Shown piece by piece: positions 1 to 8,045 of a stretch of 64,000 nt of DNA (positions are counted from its first letter, which is position 1; every line of letters begins with the position of its first letter). The stretch lies in NCBI GenBank assembly GCA_963765285.1, contig CAVXVR010000002.1:372001-436000 (forward strand), in the 5' to 3' direction. The notes below the pieces were generated by a model. That model searched no databases, had not been told where the DNA came from, and saw only the letters and a list, made by a program, of their open reading frames with translations. A program made the position numbers and the translations under genes. The stretch is from CAVWZH01 sp963765285 (lineage in GTDB: Bacteria; Acidobacteriota; Terriglobia; Terriglobales; Acidobacteriaceae).

Positions 1-1845
1 CTGGCCGATCACAAACAGTTTTTTCCCGTCCGGGCTGGGCGTCGGATTGCTGAACATGAGCGGGCCGACCGTCAGTTGAGTTGGGTCAGCCTTGGCCTCG
101 CGAAACAGCGAGGTGTTCTCGCGCATGGCCCAGATGTTCTGCGCGTGGGCGTGCGCCGATTCAAACAGAAAATACTCTCCGTCGGGCGTCCAGGCCCCGC
201 CAAATTCCTGCGGCGGCTTGTTCCAGTCCGGCAATACTGCGTGTAATCCCTTGCCGTCTGGCGAGATCTCCCACAACGAAGAAGTTCGTTGATTGGTGTC
301 GCGGATGGTGAAACGCAGCCGGCGGCCGTCGGGAGAAAAGCGCGGCGCAAACGGAATGCCTTGTACCGTGATCAGCTCATGCGAGTCGGTCCCGTCCGCA
401 TTGCAGACGTAAAGGGTCGACTTGGTCGCGTACACGATATGCAGTCCATCCGGGGTCCACGCCGCGGCATGCGCCAGAATATTTCCCACCATCCGCGGAG
501 TTTCCGCTGGCATGGGCAATATCCAGATCGGCCATTCCGTTTCCGACCCTCCCGCGCCGCCCTTGAGCAACAACTCGGAACGCCCGGCCTGGATGTCATA
601 GATGTCGGCACTGGCAAGAGAATTGGGCACCGGCGCGGTTTCTCCCCCCGAGGTCGAAACCTGCCGCAACACCGAGTGGCCGCTAAGATATTCAGAAAAG
701 TAGAGCCGGGTTCCATCTGTGACCAGAGACCGCTTCGACGTGCCGTCATTCGTGATCTGCAACGACGCTGTCACCACCGGCGGGGCTTCCGGTGTGGTAA
801 GAAACAGAATAACCGCCGCCAGCGCGGCCGCGGCACAAACCCCTATCCCCACCCACATGGCGGTGCTGATTCTGGGTTGCGGTTTTAGCGTTGTCTCACC
901 CGATCCGAATAGAGAACGGATCCGCTCCTTCGAATCCGGCCGCTTCGCTAGCGCTTCGGGCGTTTCGGCTTGCCCGGCTTCCACATCCTTGCGGAGCCGC
1001 TGCAAATCACTCCGCATATCGGCCGCGCTCGCATAGCGCTGCGCCGGATTCTTCTCCAGCGCTTTCCGCACAATGCGCTCCAGTTCGGGCGGGGTCCCCG
1101 GATTAAACCGTACCGGCCACTCCGGAACGCTATGAATCAGAGACTCGAAAAACGCCGCCGTGGTCTGCCCCTGAAAGGGCAGAACTCCCGTCGCCATTTC
1201 ATACAGTACGACTCCGAAAGAGAACAGGTCGGTGCGTGAGTCGAGCGCCTGCCCCAGTGCCTGCTCCGGCGACATGTACGGAATGGTCCCTAGCGCTGAG
1301 CCTGGCCTCGTCAGATCTTCCGGCCCCTGCGTGGCCCCTCCGAACGTGTTGCCGCTCACCACGGCTTCGTCGCCGGCCGACAGTTTTGCCAGGCCGAAAT
1401 CCAGAATCTTGGCGTGGCCCCGCTTGGTCACAAAAATGTTTGCGGGCTTGATATCGCGGTGAATAATGCCGTGCGAGTGGGCCGCATCGAGCGCATCCGC
1501 TATTTCAGTGGCCAGGCTGAGCAACTCTGGCAGGGGCAGCGGGCTTTCGGTGATGCGCTGCCGTAGCGTCGTGCCGTCCAGATACTCCATCGCGATAAAG
1601 CGCCGCTGCTGCGCCTCGCCGATCTCGTAAATCACGCAGATATTAGGATGGTTCAGGGCAGAGGCAGCCCGTGCCTCGAAACGGAACCGCTCCAGCACCA
1701 CCGGGTTTTGCGCCACCATTTCCGGCAGGAATTTCAGGGCCACCAGTCGGCCCAACTCCGTGTCTTCGGCCTTGTAAACCACACCCATCCCCCCGCCCCC
1801 CAGCTCCTCGAGCACGCGATAATGGGAGACAGTCTGACCGATCAT
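1..1845 (-). CDS. Ser/Thr protein kinase with C-terminal PD40/TolB-like region (3' end cut by window edge)
   Basis: Predicted Hanks-type Ser/Thr kinase anchored by one membrane helix. The N-terminus has a glycine-rich loop (GGGGMGVVYKAE, about residues 16-27), the ATP lysine K38 in VALKF, the catalytic loop HRDIKPANI with D131, and the activation segment DFGLAK. One hydrophobic helix lies at about residues 326-346. The part after it has repeated segments such as AAWTPDGLHIVYA, PRFSPDGRRLRF and GAWTPDGEYFLFE, typical of PD40/TolB beta-propellers, so a cytoplasmic kinase is joined to an extracytoplasmic propeller sensor. The gene runs off the left edge. I chose the ATG at 1845 (MIGQTVSHYRV) because acidobacterial kinases of this type usually begin this way; an in-frame ATG at 1890 would add 15 residues. 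The substrate is unknown. Confidence 0.93.
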   Translation of the reverse strand, partial: MIGQTVSHYRVLEELGGGGMGVVYKAEDTELGRLVALKFLPEMVAQNPVVLERFRFEARAASALNHPNICVIYEIGEAQQRRFIAMEYLDGTTLRQRITESPLPLPELLSLATEIADALDAAHSHGIIHRDIKPANIFVTKRGHAKILDFGLAKLSAGDEAVVSGNTFGGATQGPEDLTRPGSALGTIPYMSPEQALGQALDSRTDLFSFGVVLYEMATGVLPFQGQTTAAFFESLIHSVPEWPVRFNPGTPPELERIVRKALEKNPAQRYASAADMRSDLQRLRKDVEAGQAETPEALAKRPDSKERIRSLFGSGETTLKPQPRISTAMWVGIGVCAAAALAAVILFLTTPEAPPVVTASLQITNDGTSKRSLVTDGTRLYFSEYLSGHSVLRQVSTSGGETAPVPNSLASADIYDIQAGRSELLLKGGAGGSETEWPIWILPMPAETPRMVGNILAHAAAWTPDGLHIVYATKSTLYVCNADGTDSHELITVQGIPFAPRFSPDGRRLRFTIRDTNQRTSSLWEISPDGKGLHAVLPDWNKPPQEFGGAWTPDGEYFLFESAHAHAQNIWAMRENTSLFREAKADPTQLTVGPLMFSNPTPSPDGKKLFVIGQ

Positions 1846-2129
1846 TTGCCTGAGTCCTGAAGCGGGGCGCGGCTTTCTATCGGTTGCCATGTTAGGGGCC
1901 GCGCCGGGGCAAGTCAATGCAGGGTGCCATGTAGGCGGGAGTTGATGCCGGTTGCCCGGCCCTTGTCGCGTTCTTTGCGACAGGACGGGGTTCTTAAAGT
2001 GGCAGACGGACGATGGGAGGCGATGGCAGGGGCGATGGATGACCGCGGTGGGGCGGGCCGGCTCACCCGTGCCTCACCACCGCAAGCGCGGCAGGGTGCG
2101 CCAACCGCCCGGACGGTGCACTTGCTGAC

Positions 2130-2756
2130 TCATGATTTTGGGTCCACTTTGACCAGCACAAATTGATTTCCACGGATATCGATCGCCTTGTACAGACCCA
2201 GGCGGATGGCCTCATTCACTGCCCTCGGTACGCCATCCTTCCACCAGGCCGTTACATTCGTGTAGTCATCGCCCGCTGCCAGGCCGCCCGGTTTCAACTT
2301 CTGGTGAACTAGTTTCAAATCCTGCAGTACCCCTTCGTAGCGGTGATCACCGTCGATGTAGGCCCAGTCCAACGAGCCGTCGGGAAATTGGGGCAGAATC
2401 TCTTCGGATTTTCCCCGGTGGATATCGACGATTTCATGCGTGATATGCCAGCCGAAGCGGTCCACAACGGAGCGAAAGACGCCATCGATTCTCTGCTGGT
2501 TTTCGCCACGTATTCCGCCGTACAGTGCCCGGGAAAATTCCGCGCCTTCCTGATAAATCCATGGATCGATCAAGTGCAATCTGGCGGGTTTTACAACACT
2601 CAGAATTTCTTGCGAGAAGTTGCCCCTCCACACCCCAATTTCGGCGCCGACCGACTTCTTGGGAAAACGCTTCAGCACAAAATCGCGGGAGCGCATGTCT
2701 CGGTATTCGCGAAATGGTCGGATCAGCGGTGCTAGTAAATGCCCAATGAGGCTCAT
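2130..2756 (-). CDS. Class I SAM-dependent methyltransferase (Methyltransf_24-like)
   Basis: A 208-residue protein with a small-molecule methyltransferase fold. The glycine motif GAEIGVWRGNFS (about residues 37-48) matches SAM-binding motif I. LHLIDPW gives the acidic residue after beta-2, and WAYIDGDHRYEGVLQDL is the motif II/III region typical of the Methyltransf_24 family. LKPGGLAAGDDYTN follows as the post-motif loop. Proteins of this type often act on sugars or macrolide-like substrates, but nothing nearby names the substrate. It stands alone between the kinase and the ion-channel gene, with non-coding stretches on both sides. Start and length are typical of the family. Confidence 0.85.
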   Translation of the reverse strand: MSLIGHLLAPLIRPFREYRDMRSRDFVLKRFPKKSVGAEIGVWRGNFSQEILSVVKPARLHLIDPWIYQEGAEFSRALYGGIRGENQQRIDGVFRSVVDRFGWHITHEIVDIHRGKSEEILPQFPDGSLDWAYIDGDHRYEGVLQDLKLVHQKLKPGGLAAGDDYTNVTAWWKDGVPRAVNEAIRLGLYKAIDIRGNQFVLVKVDPKS

Positions 2757-3129
2757 ATCGAACTCACCTCTCTTGCCACTACGTCAACCTATGGCTTGTT
2801 TGAATCAAGTTATCTGCGAGTGGATGCCTTCACGACTGTGGGGAAGACAAAATAGAAGAGGCAGCGCGGCACTTACAATGGTTCGGGCGCGTCTGTTCAA
2901 TGCCATACTTCCCCACTGTGGTGTGTAGGTCACCACTCGCGCAAGCGATCGGTCACTACGCAGCACGCCGCGGTGGGGGAAGCCGCACCACGAATCTGCA
3001 AAACCGTCGGACGGAAACTAACTCTACAGCCCCTCGAAGAAAAGTCAAGAGCAAGCTGGCGTGTCCTGATTGGTTTGTGGATGCCCCCTGCCCCGGTCCT
3101 TGTGGCGTTTTGGCCACAGGGCGGGGGAT
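2757..3129. other. Intergenic stretch, no gene seen
   Basis: About 370 bases separate the divergent methyltransferase and ion-channel genes. Short open frames here have no recognisable protein character. Promoters for both genes presumably lie here, but no convincing -35/-10 pair was seen. Confidence 0.5.
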
Positions 3130-3696
3130 TTGAATGACTACTCGCTTCGCTTTCTGGGAAGCGCCGTAATTGTGCTCAGCGTGTACGCAGCCAGTTTCCG
3201 GCGAGGGCTGCTTGTTGTTGCTCTGGCGCTTGCCATTCCGGCTTTCTACTGGCGCGTTGTGGCCCCTCAAGCCAGCGCGACCTCGCTCTCCATAACCAGC
3301 ATCGTCCTGAGCTTTATCTTTGATCTCCTCATCGTCGTAGTTATTTTCCGCCGCGTGTTCTCCAGGCATCAGGCCAACTCCGAAACTATCTTCGGGGCTC
3401 TCTGCATTTACTTGCTGGTGGGCTTCAGCTTTGCCAGTGTGTATGGCATGTTGGCCTCACTTCAGCCCAACGCCTTTTATCTCGATCCGATGGTCAACCT
3501 TCACCGCGTTCCTGGCCGCTTCGATTTTGTTTATTACAGTCTGGGCACCATGACTTCACTAGGAGCCTCTGGAATCGTACCCGTCTCGGACCAGGCGCGT
3601 TCCTTCACCGTCCTCGAAGCCCTCCTCGGGGTCTTGTACCTCGCGGTCCTGATCGCAAGACTGATGGGCGCCTACCGCTCACCCCCAAAACATTAG
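3130..3696 (+). CDS. Two-helix ion-channel family membrane protein (potassium-channel-like pore)
   Basis: A hydrophobic protein of about 188 residues. It has N-terminal membrane helices (GSAVIVLSVYAAS, LLVVALALAIPAFYW), a third around SLSITSIVLSFIFDLLIVVVIF, a helix at ALCIYLLVGFSFASVYGML, a pore-loop-like segment FVYYSLGTMTSLGASGIVP, and a last helix at VLEALLGVLYLAVLIARLMG. The re-entrant loop between the last two helices matches the bacterial Ion_trans_2 family. The filter is TSLGASG rather than the canonical TVGYG, so potassium selectivity is doubtful. I chose TTG at 3130 because GGGGG lies just upstream; an in-frame TTG at 3070 would add 20 residues with no membrane character. It is a single-gene unit. 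Confidence 0.7.
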   Translation: MNDYSLRFLGSAVIVLSVYAASFRRGLLVVALALAIPAFYWRVVAPQASATSLSITSIVLSFIFDLLIVVVIFRRVFSRHQANSETIFGALCIYLLVGFSFASVYGMLASLQPNAFYLDPMVNLHRVPGRFDFVYYSLGTMTSLGASGIVPVSDQARSFTVLEALLGVLYLAVLIARLMGAYRSPPKH

Positions 3697-3826
3697 CGAT
3701 GGAGGCGCGCAGTCGAAAGACCCCATGTTCGCCGGCGCTACCACCAGCCTGAAAAGGGATTCTCTCTACTATCGCTCGCCAGACCGGGGGCTGGCCTTCC
3801 CTCGCGTTATCACGAACAAAGGGTGC

Positions 3827-3855
3827 CCCACCCGTCGCGGTTTTCGACGGGTGGG
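3827..3855. repeat. Palindromic intergenic repeat, 11-bp perfect arms
   Basis: CCCACCCGTCG (3827-3837) and CGACGGGTGGG (3845-3855) form a perfect stem with a 7-nt loop. It lies between the convergent ion-channel and brnA genes. It could act as a bidirectional terminator. Its form, a G+C-rich stem after GGGTGC, is also like REP-type elements scattered in acidobacterial genomes. Confidence 0.7.
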
Positions 3856-3930
3856 AATTCGCACTGCCGGCACCGAGCGGTTTCAACACTCGAAACCTCT
3901 CACAAAGCTAGACGCCAGGGCCCCCGCTCC

Positions 3931-4191
3931 TCACGCTTTTCTTTCCGTCAGCATTACCTTCCGTAACGCCCGATTGATCCGAGTCTGATAACCCCGCCCG
4001 TCAGCCTTAAACCAAGCCACTACATCCGCGTCCAGGCGCAACGTCACCGGCCTCTTGACCGGGCGGTAAAGTCCTTCCATGTCCGCCGTCCAGCCCCGCC
4101 CCCCCTCCGCCGAGGCCCGGATCCTCGCTATGGTTTTCGGGTGCCGCTTCGACGCCTTTTTGCTCCGTCTAACTCCTGCCGTTCGTTTCAT
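3931..4191 (-). CDS. brnA: BrnA-family antitoxin (no BrnT partner seen)
   Basis: An 86-residue basic protein. The N-terminus is Lys/Arg-rich. The C-terminus, PVTLRLDADVVAWFKADGRG then YQTRINRALRKVM, is the ribbon-helix-helix DNA-binding core of BrnA antitoxins. BrnA normally neutralises the RNase BrnT, which is encoded just upstream, and represses the operon. Here the upstream side goes straight into the priA promoter region and no BrnT-like ORF is present on either side, so this is an orphan. A strong ribosome-binding site (GGAGGG) lies 3 nt before the ATG. It may now be only a regulator, or the toxin may have been lost. Confidence 0.85.
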   Translation of the reverse strand: MKRTAGVRRSKKASKRHPKTIARIRASAEGGRGWTADMEGLYRPVKRPVTLRLDADVVAWFKADGRGYQTRINRALRKVMLTERKA

Positions 4192-4207
4192 TTACCCTCC
4201 GCATAAT

Positions 4208-4221
4208 ATCGTACATACAAT
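4208..4221. promoter_or_regulatory. Candidate autoregulatory operator of brnA
   Basis: An imperfect palindrome ATCGTA-CA-TACAAT (5 of 6 pairs match) lies 16 to 30 nt upstream of the brnA start, where a ribbon-helix-helix antitoxin would be expected to bind its own promoter. This is inferred from position and symmetry only. Confidence 0.35.
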
Positions 4222-4231
4222 ACAGCAAAGA

Positions 4232-4290
4232 CAAAACGTTCCGCAAGGAACGTTTTGAAGATTTCCACAAGTGTTCCGTACGGCGGAACA
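4232..4290. promoter_or_regulatory. Pair of perfect palindromes between brnA and priA
   Basis: Two perfect inverted repeats lie 14 nt apart. The first has 11-bp arms CAAAACGTTCC (4232-4242) and GGAACGTTTTG (4247-4257) around GCAA. The second has 7-bp arms TGTTCCG (4272-4278) and CGGAACA (4284-4290) around TACGG. Both contain a GTTCC...GGAAC core, so one regulator could bind both. They lie in the divergent promoter region of brnA and priA. A hairpin role in the leader RNA is the alternative. Confidence 0.5.
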
Positions 4291-4335
4291 TTACGTCACC
4301 GGGTCTGTCCGGCCAGCCAGCGCCCAAATGTTACG

Positions 4336-6783
4336 ATGCCTTGTCCCATGCCTGACTTCTGCGACGTCGCTCTGCCCGTGCCCCTGGACATGGTTTTCAC
4401 CTACCGCGTCCCCGAAGGCATGCAACCCATTGCAGGCGGACGTGTGCTGGTGCCCTTCCGCCAGCAACGCATGACGGGCATCATCACCGAGCTTCACAAC
4501 CGCAAGCCACAAGTTCAAACCAAGAACGTTCTTCGCGTGCTCGACGAGACGCCGGTGCTCGACGGGCAGCTCATTCGCCTGGGCAACTGGATCGCCGACT
4601 ACTACCTCGCGCCTCTGGGAGAAGTCTTCCGCACCATGCTGCCGCTGAGCGCGGAGTTCAAGCGCGCCATCGCCTACCGCATCACACCGGAGGGCCAACT
4701 CGCGCTCCACCTCGCCGGAATGTCAGGCTCATCGGCGCGCTCGCGCAAGACGCCGGAAGATCAGGTCATAGAATTTCGTGTGCTGGATTACCTGGCCGAG
4801 CGCGAGATGGTAAAGGAAGAATCGCTGAGGGCGGGCACGCGCGCCTCAAAGTCTTTGCTGGCGGGCATGGTGCGCAAGAAATGGATTGCGCGCGAAGACC
4901 TGTCGGAGGCGCGTGACGCCGCACGAACCGTGCGGGTGGCTGTGCTCAGAAACGCAGAGGGAACGCTCAACGCAAATCAGAAGGCGCTGATCGATGTGCT
5001 GGCTGCAGCCGGCGGCAAGGTTTCCGTTGAGAGCTTGCAGGGACTTGAGCTCCCGCGCAGCACGCTGGGCACGCTGGTGAAACGCGGGCTGATCGAGATC
5101 GTGGAAGAGTCGGCGGAGTTGCCTGTCCCCACGATGCAGGCGAGGCCTTCGCCATTCGATTTTGACTTCAGCTCGGCGCAACAGCGCGCGCTGGAGCGGA
5201 TTCAGGAGAGCGTGAGCGCCCGCAAGTTTGCCGGCGTGCTTTTGCACGGCGTCACAGGCTCGGGGAAGACGGCAGTGTATCTGGCGGCGATGCGCTCGGT
5301 GCTCGAAGCAGGACGCGCGGCGATCCTGCTGGTGCCCGAGATCGGGCTCACTCCGGTGGTGGCGGCAGACCTGCATCAGGTGTTTGGAGAGCAAGTCGCG
5401 ATTCTGCATTCGGCGTTGTCGGACCGGGAGCGGGCGGAGCAATGGCACCGCATCAAGCGAGGCGAAGCTCGCATTGTGGTGGGGACGCGCTCGGCGGTGT
5501 TCGCTCCGGTCGCGGATCTAGCGCTGATCATCGTGGATGAAGAGCAGGATTCTTCTTACAAGCAGGAAGAGACGCCGCGCTATCACGCGCGCGACGTGGC
5601 GGTGATGCGGGCCAAGATGGCGGGAGCGGTGGCCGTGCTGGGCTCGGCCACGCCGTCGCTCGAGTCGTACTTCAACGCGAAGAAGGAAAAATATGCGCTG
5701 CTGGAGTTGCCCGACCGCGTGGAGCAGCGTCCGCTGCCTGAGGTTGAGATCATCGATATGCGGCAGGAGTTTCAGGAGACGGGACAGGAACAGATCATTT
5801 CGCGCAAGCTGATGGAGGAAATCCGCGAGCGGCTGGAGCGAAAGGAGCAGGTGATGGTGCTGCTCAATCGCCGCGGGTACTCGCCCGTCGCGCTGTGCCG
5901 CGCCTGCGGCAAGACGCTTGAGTGCAAGAATTGCGCCATCGCGCTCACCCATCACAAGCGAGCGCATCGCATGGAGTGTCATTACTGTGGCTACACTGCG
6001 CCGGTGCCGAACGCATGTGTCCACTGCGGCAGCGAGTATGTCTACTTTTTGGGGACCGGGTCGGAAAAGCTGGAAGAGCTTCTGCACGGGCTGTTTCCGA
6101 CGGCGCGCATTGGGAGGCTGGACCGCGACACGGTGCGCGGTTACGAAGACTTCGAAAGAGTGCTGAACGCGCTGAGCCAGGGCGAGCTTGATCTCGTGGT
6201 CGGCACGCAGATGATCGCCAAGGGACACGACGTTCATGGCGTAACGCTGGTGGGAGTGGTGGGCGCGGACATGGCGTTGGGCTTTCCTGATTTTCGGGCG
6301 GCGGAGCGGACGTTCCAATTGCTCACGCAAGTGGCGGGACGCGCGGGGCGCGGAGGGACACCGGGGAAAGTGGTGCTGCAAACCTTATTTCCCGACCACT
6401 ATGCAGTGCAGTACGCGGCGCAGCATGACTTCGTTGGTTTCTACGAAAAAGAATTGCGGTTTCGGAGCTGGATGCAGTATCCACCGTACAGCGCGCTGGC
6501 CAACGTGGTGGTGCGCAGCGGCAAGCTGGATGAGGCGCTGGAATGGTCGGGGATTCTAGGGAAATGGTTTGAGAAGACGCGGCACGAAGGTGTGAGAGTG
6601 CTGGGGCCGGCGGCGGCGCCGATTCTGCGGTTGAAGCAGGATTATAGGTATCACTTTGTGTTGAAGTCGGCGAGCCGGGAGAAGTTGAATGCTTTGCTAA
6701 GATCGATGATTGTCTATGTAACACAGAAGAAGATACCGCGGACGCAGGTGATTGTGGATGTGGATGCGGTTTGGCTAATGTAG
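4336..6783 (+). CDS. priA: Primosomal replication-restart helicase PriA
   Basis: An 815-residue 3'-to-5' DNA helicase that restarts stalled replication forks. The N-terminal fork-binding part begins CDVALPVPLDMVFTY. Walker A is GVTGSGKT at about residues 305-312. Motif II is DEEQ at residues 401-404 (D401 from codon position), then SSYKQEE. Between the helicase lobes is the PriA zinc region with CRACGKTLECKNC and CHYCGYTAPVPNACVHCG. Motif GTQMIAKGHDV and QVAGRAGRG follow. E. coli PriA has DEEH at motif II; Q replaces H here. The ATG at 4336 (or 4348) fits the family start. A longer in-frame start at 4255 would begin inside a palindrome and is unlikely. Confidence 0.95.
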   Translation: MPCPMPDFCDVALPVPLDMVFTYRVPEGMQPIAGGRVLVPFRQQRMTGIITELHNRKPQVQTKNVLRVLDETPVLDGQLIRLGNWIADYYLAPLGEVFRTMLPLSAEFKRAIAYRITPEGQLALHLAGMSGSSARSRKTPEDQVIEFRVLDYLAEREMVKEESLRAGTRASKSLLAGMVRKKWIAREDLSEARDAARTVRVAVLRNAEGTLNANQKALIDVLAAAGGKVSVESLQGLELPRSTLGTLVKRGLIEIVEESAELPVPTMQARPSPFDFDFSSAQQRALERIQESVSARKFAGVLLHGVTGSGKTAVYLAAMRSVLEAGRAAILLVPEIGLTPVVAADLHQVFGEQVAILHSALSDRERAEQWHRIKRGEARIVVGTRSAVFAPVADLALIIVDEEQDSSYKQEETPRYHARDVAVMRAKMAGAVAVLGSATPSLESYFNAKKEKYALLELPDRVEQRPLPEVEIIDMRQEFQETGQEQIISRKLMEEIRERLERKEQVMVLLNRRGYSPVALCRACGKTLECKNCAIALTHHKRAHRMECHYCGYTAPVPNACVHCGSEYVYFLGTGSEKLEELLHGLFPTARIGRLDRDTVRGYEDFERVLNALSQGELDLVVGTQMIAKGHDVHGVTLVGVVGADMALGFPDFRAAERTFQLLTQVAGRAGRGGTPGKVVLQTLFPDHYAVQYAAQHDFVGFYEKELRFRSWMQYPPYSALANVVVRSGKLDEALEWSGILGKWFEKTRHEGVRVLGPAAAPILRLKQDYRYHFVLKSASREKLNALLRSMIVYVTQKKIPRTQVIVDVDAVWLM

Positions 6784-6789
6784 GTGTAG

Positions 6790-6817
6790 TTGGCCGTTAG
6801 TCGTTGGTCGTCAGCGA
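6790..6817. repeat. Short heptad repeat, TTGGTCG type
   Basis: Four consecutive 7-bp units (TTGGCCG, TTAGTCG, TTGGTCG, TCAGCGA) directly follow the priA stop. This is the same 7-bp period as the repeats in the F420 operon but a different unit. Confidence 0.55.
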
Positions 6818-6954
6818 CGCCAATTAGTTCGGGGTATCGGGCCGGATCAGGAACGGTTGCGCCTTGGGGCGCGAGGGCGCGGGGCCGCGAACGTGCCGTT
6901 GCGACGATTAGAGAATTCCTATTCGCGACATCGGAGCACTCGAGGTTGCAAGGG

Positions 6955-7016
6955 GTCCTTCGACTCCGCGTGGTCCCCGCTTCGCGCGGACCGCACTCCG
7001 CTCAGGATGACAAGTT
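6955..7016. repeat. Dispersed repeat ending CTCAGGATGACAA (copy A)
   Basis: GGTCCTTCGACTCCGC ... ACTCCGCTCAGGATGACAA, split by a GGTCC...GGACC insert with its own stem. The same core recurs at 7954-7980 and 8006-8030. It lies in the convergent space between priA and the substrate-binding gene. Confidence 0.7.
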
Positions 7017-7032
7017 CGAGAGAGTCGTCAGA

Positions 7033-7911
7033 TCACAGGCCTTTTTGTTGGAGGAAGTTGCGGACAACTACGGTTACATCCTGGTGCTGGCCCTCGACGG
7101 AGTAGTTGAGTTGGCGCATTTCTTCGTCGGAGATTTTTCCCGCTAACTCGTCTAGCGCGGCTTTCACCTCCGGATGGCGGGTGATGATCTCGTCGCGGAT
7201 TACGGGCACGGCTTCATACGGGGGGAAGTAGTGGCGGTCGTCGGCCAGGACGAAGAGATCGAATTGCTGAATCAGGCCATCGGTGGTGTTGCCGGCGGCC
7301 AGGTCGATCTGCTTGCTGGTCAAGGCACGAGCCAGCAGGCCAAGATCCATGATGCGCGGGGCTTCGGCGAAGCGCAGACCGTAAGTCGCGACCAGACCTT
7401 TGTAGCCGTCGGGGCGTTCCATGAATTCGTAGCCAAAGCCGGGCCGCCATTTTGGGGTGTAGGCGGCGGCCTGGGAAATCGTTTTGAGGCCGAGGCGCCG
7501 GGCATCTTCTCCGCGGATTTCGATGGCGAAGGAGTTGTTGAAACCGAAGGATGGGCCGACCGTCAGATTGAAGCGGCGGGCGTATTCGGTTTTCATGCGA
7601 TTGAAGACAGCTTCGGCACCGCCCTCGGGTTTCTCTTTCAAAATAGCCGTGACGCCGGTTCCGGTGTATTCGGGATAGAGGTCGATCCGTCCGGCGAGGA
7701 TGGCTTGCTGGCAGATGTAAGTGCCGGCCAGGAAGAAGCGGCGTTCGACCTGGAGGTGAGTTTTCGATTCGATTTGCTGCGCCATGATCTCGCCGAGGAC
7801 CAGTTGCTCGGTGAAATTTTTTGAGCCGACTACGATCTGGTCTCGGGCCGGCGGACCGCAGGAGACGAATAGGAGCAAAAGGCAGCAAACCATGATTGCG
7901 CCGCGGCTCAT
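7033..7911 (-). CDS. opuCC: Osmoprotectant ABC transporter, substrate-binding lipoprotein (OpuCC/ProX family)
   Basis: A 292-residue periplasmic-binding lipoprotein. The N-terminal signal MSRGAIMVCCLLLLFVSC has a plausible lipobox ending at C18. The mature part begins IVVGSKNFTEQLVLGEIMA, then LAGTYICQQAILAGRIDLYP and EYTGTGVTAIL, the hallmark of the QAT-family glycine betaine/choline-binding proteins (OpuAC_2). DLAAGNTTDGLIQQFDL and VIRDEIITRHPEV complete the second lobe. It is third in the order ATPase, permease, binding protein, but separated from the permease gene by 134 nt holding two dispersed repeats. Its ligand is probably a quaternary amine; which one cannot be read from the sequence. 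Confidence 0.9.
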   Translation of the reverse strand: MSRGAIMVCCLLLLFVSCGPPARDQIVVGSKNFTEQLVLGEIMAQQIESKTHLQVERRFFLAGTYICQQAILAGRIDLYPEYTGTGVTAILKEKPEGGAEAVFNRMKTEYARRFNLTVGPSFGFNNSFAIEIRGEDARRLGLKTISQAAAYTPKWRPGFGYEFMERPDGYKGLVATYGLRFAEAPRIMDLGLLARALTSKQIDLAAGNTTDGLIQQFDLFVLADDRHYFPPYEAVPVIRDEIITRHPEVKAALDELAGKISDEEMRQLNYSVEGQHQDVTVVVRNFLQQKGL

Positions 7912-7953
7912 CTTGATATCCAGCCTGGGTATCGGTGACGGGTGAGATGCATA

Positions 7954-7980
7954 GGTCCTTCGCTTCGCTCAGGATGACAA
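7954..7980. repeat. Dispersed repeat (copy B)
   Basis: GGTCCTTCGCTTCGCTCAGG followed by ATGACAA. It shares its core with 6955-7016 and 8006-8030 and lies between the permease and binding-protein genes. Confidence 0.75.
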
Positions 7981-8005
7981 ATCTGTGGAGTATTTATGAT
8001 CAAAT

Positions 8006-8030
8006 ACGCTTCGCTCAGGATGACAAATCT
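8006..8030. repeat. Dispersed repeat (copy C, short)
   Basis: ACGCTTCGCTCAGGATGACA followed by AATCT. This is the 3' part of the element, in the same orientation as copy B, 26 nt away. Confidence 0.75.
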
Positions 8031-8045
8031 TATCAGCCTAGTGAA

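Noticed and set aside
5518..6381. 287-residue minus-strand open frame opposite priA
   Set aside because: Composition is His/Arg/Gln-rich, typical of a shadow frame, and priA motifs run through the same stretch.
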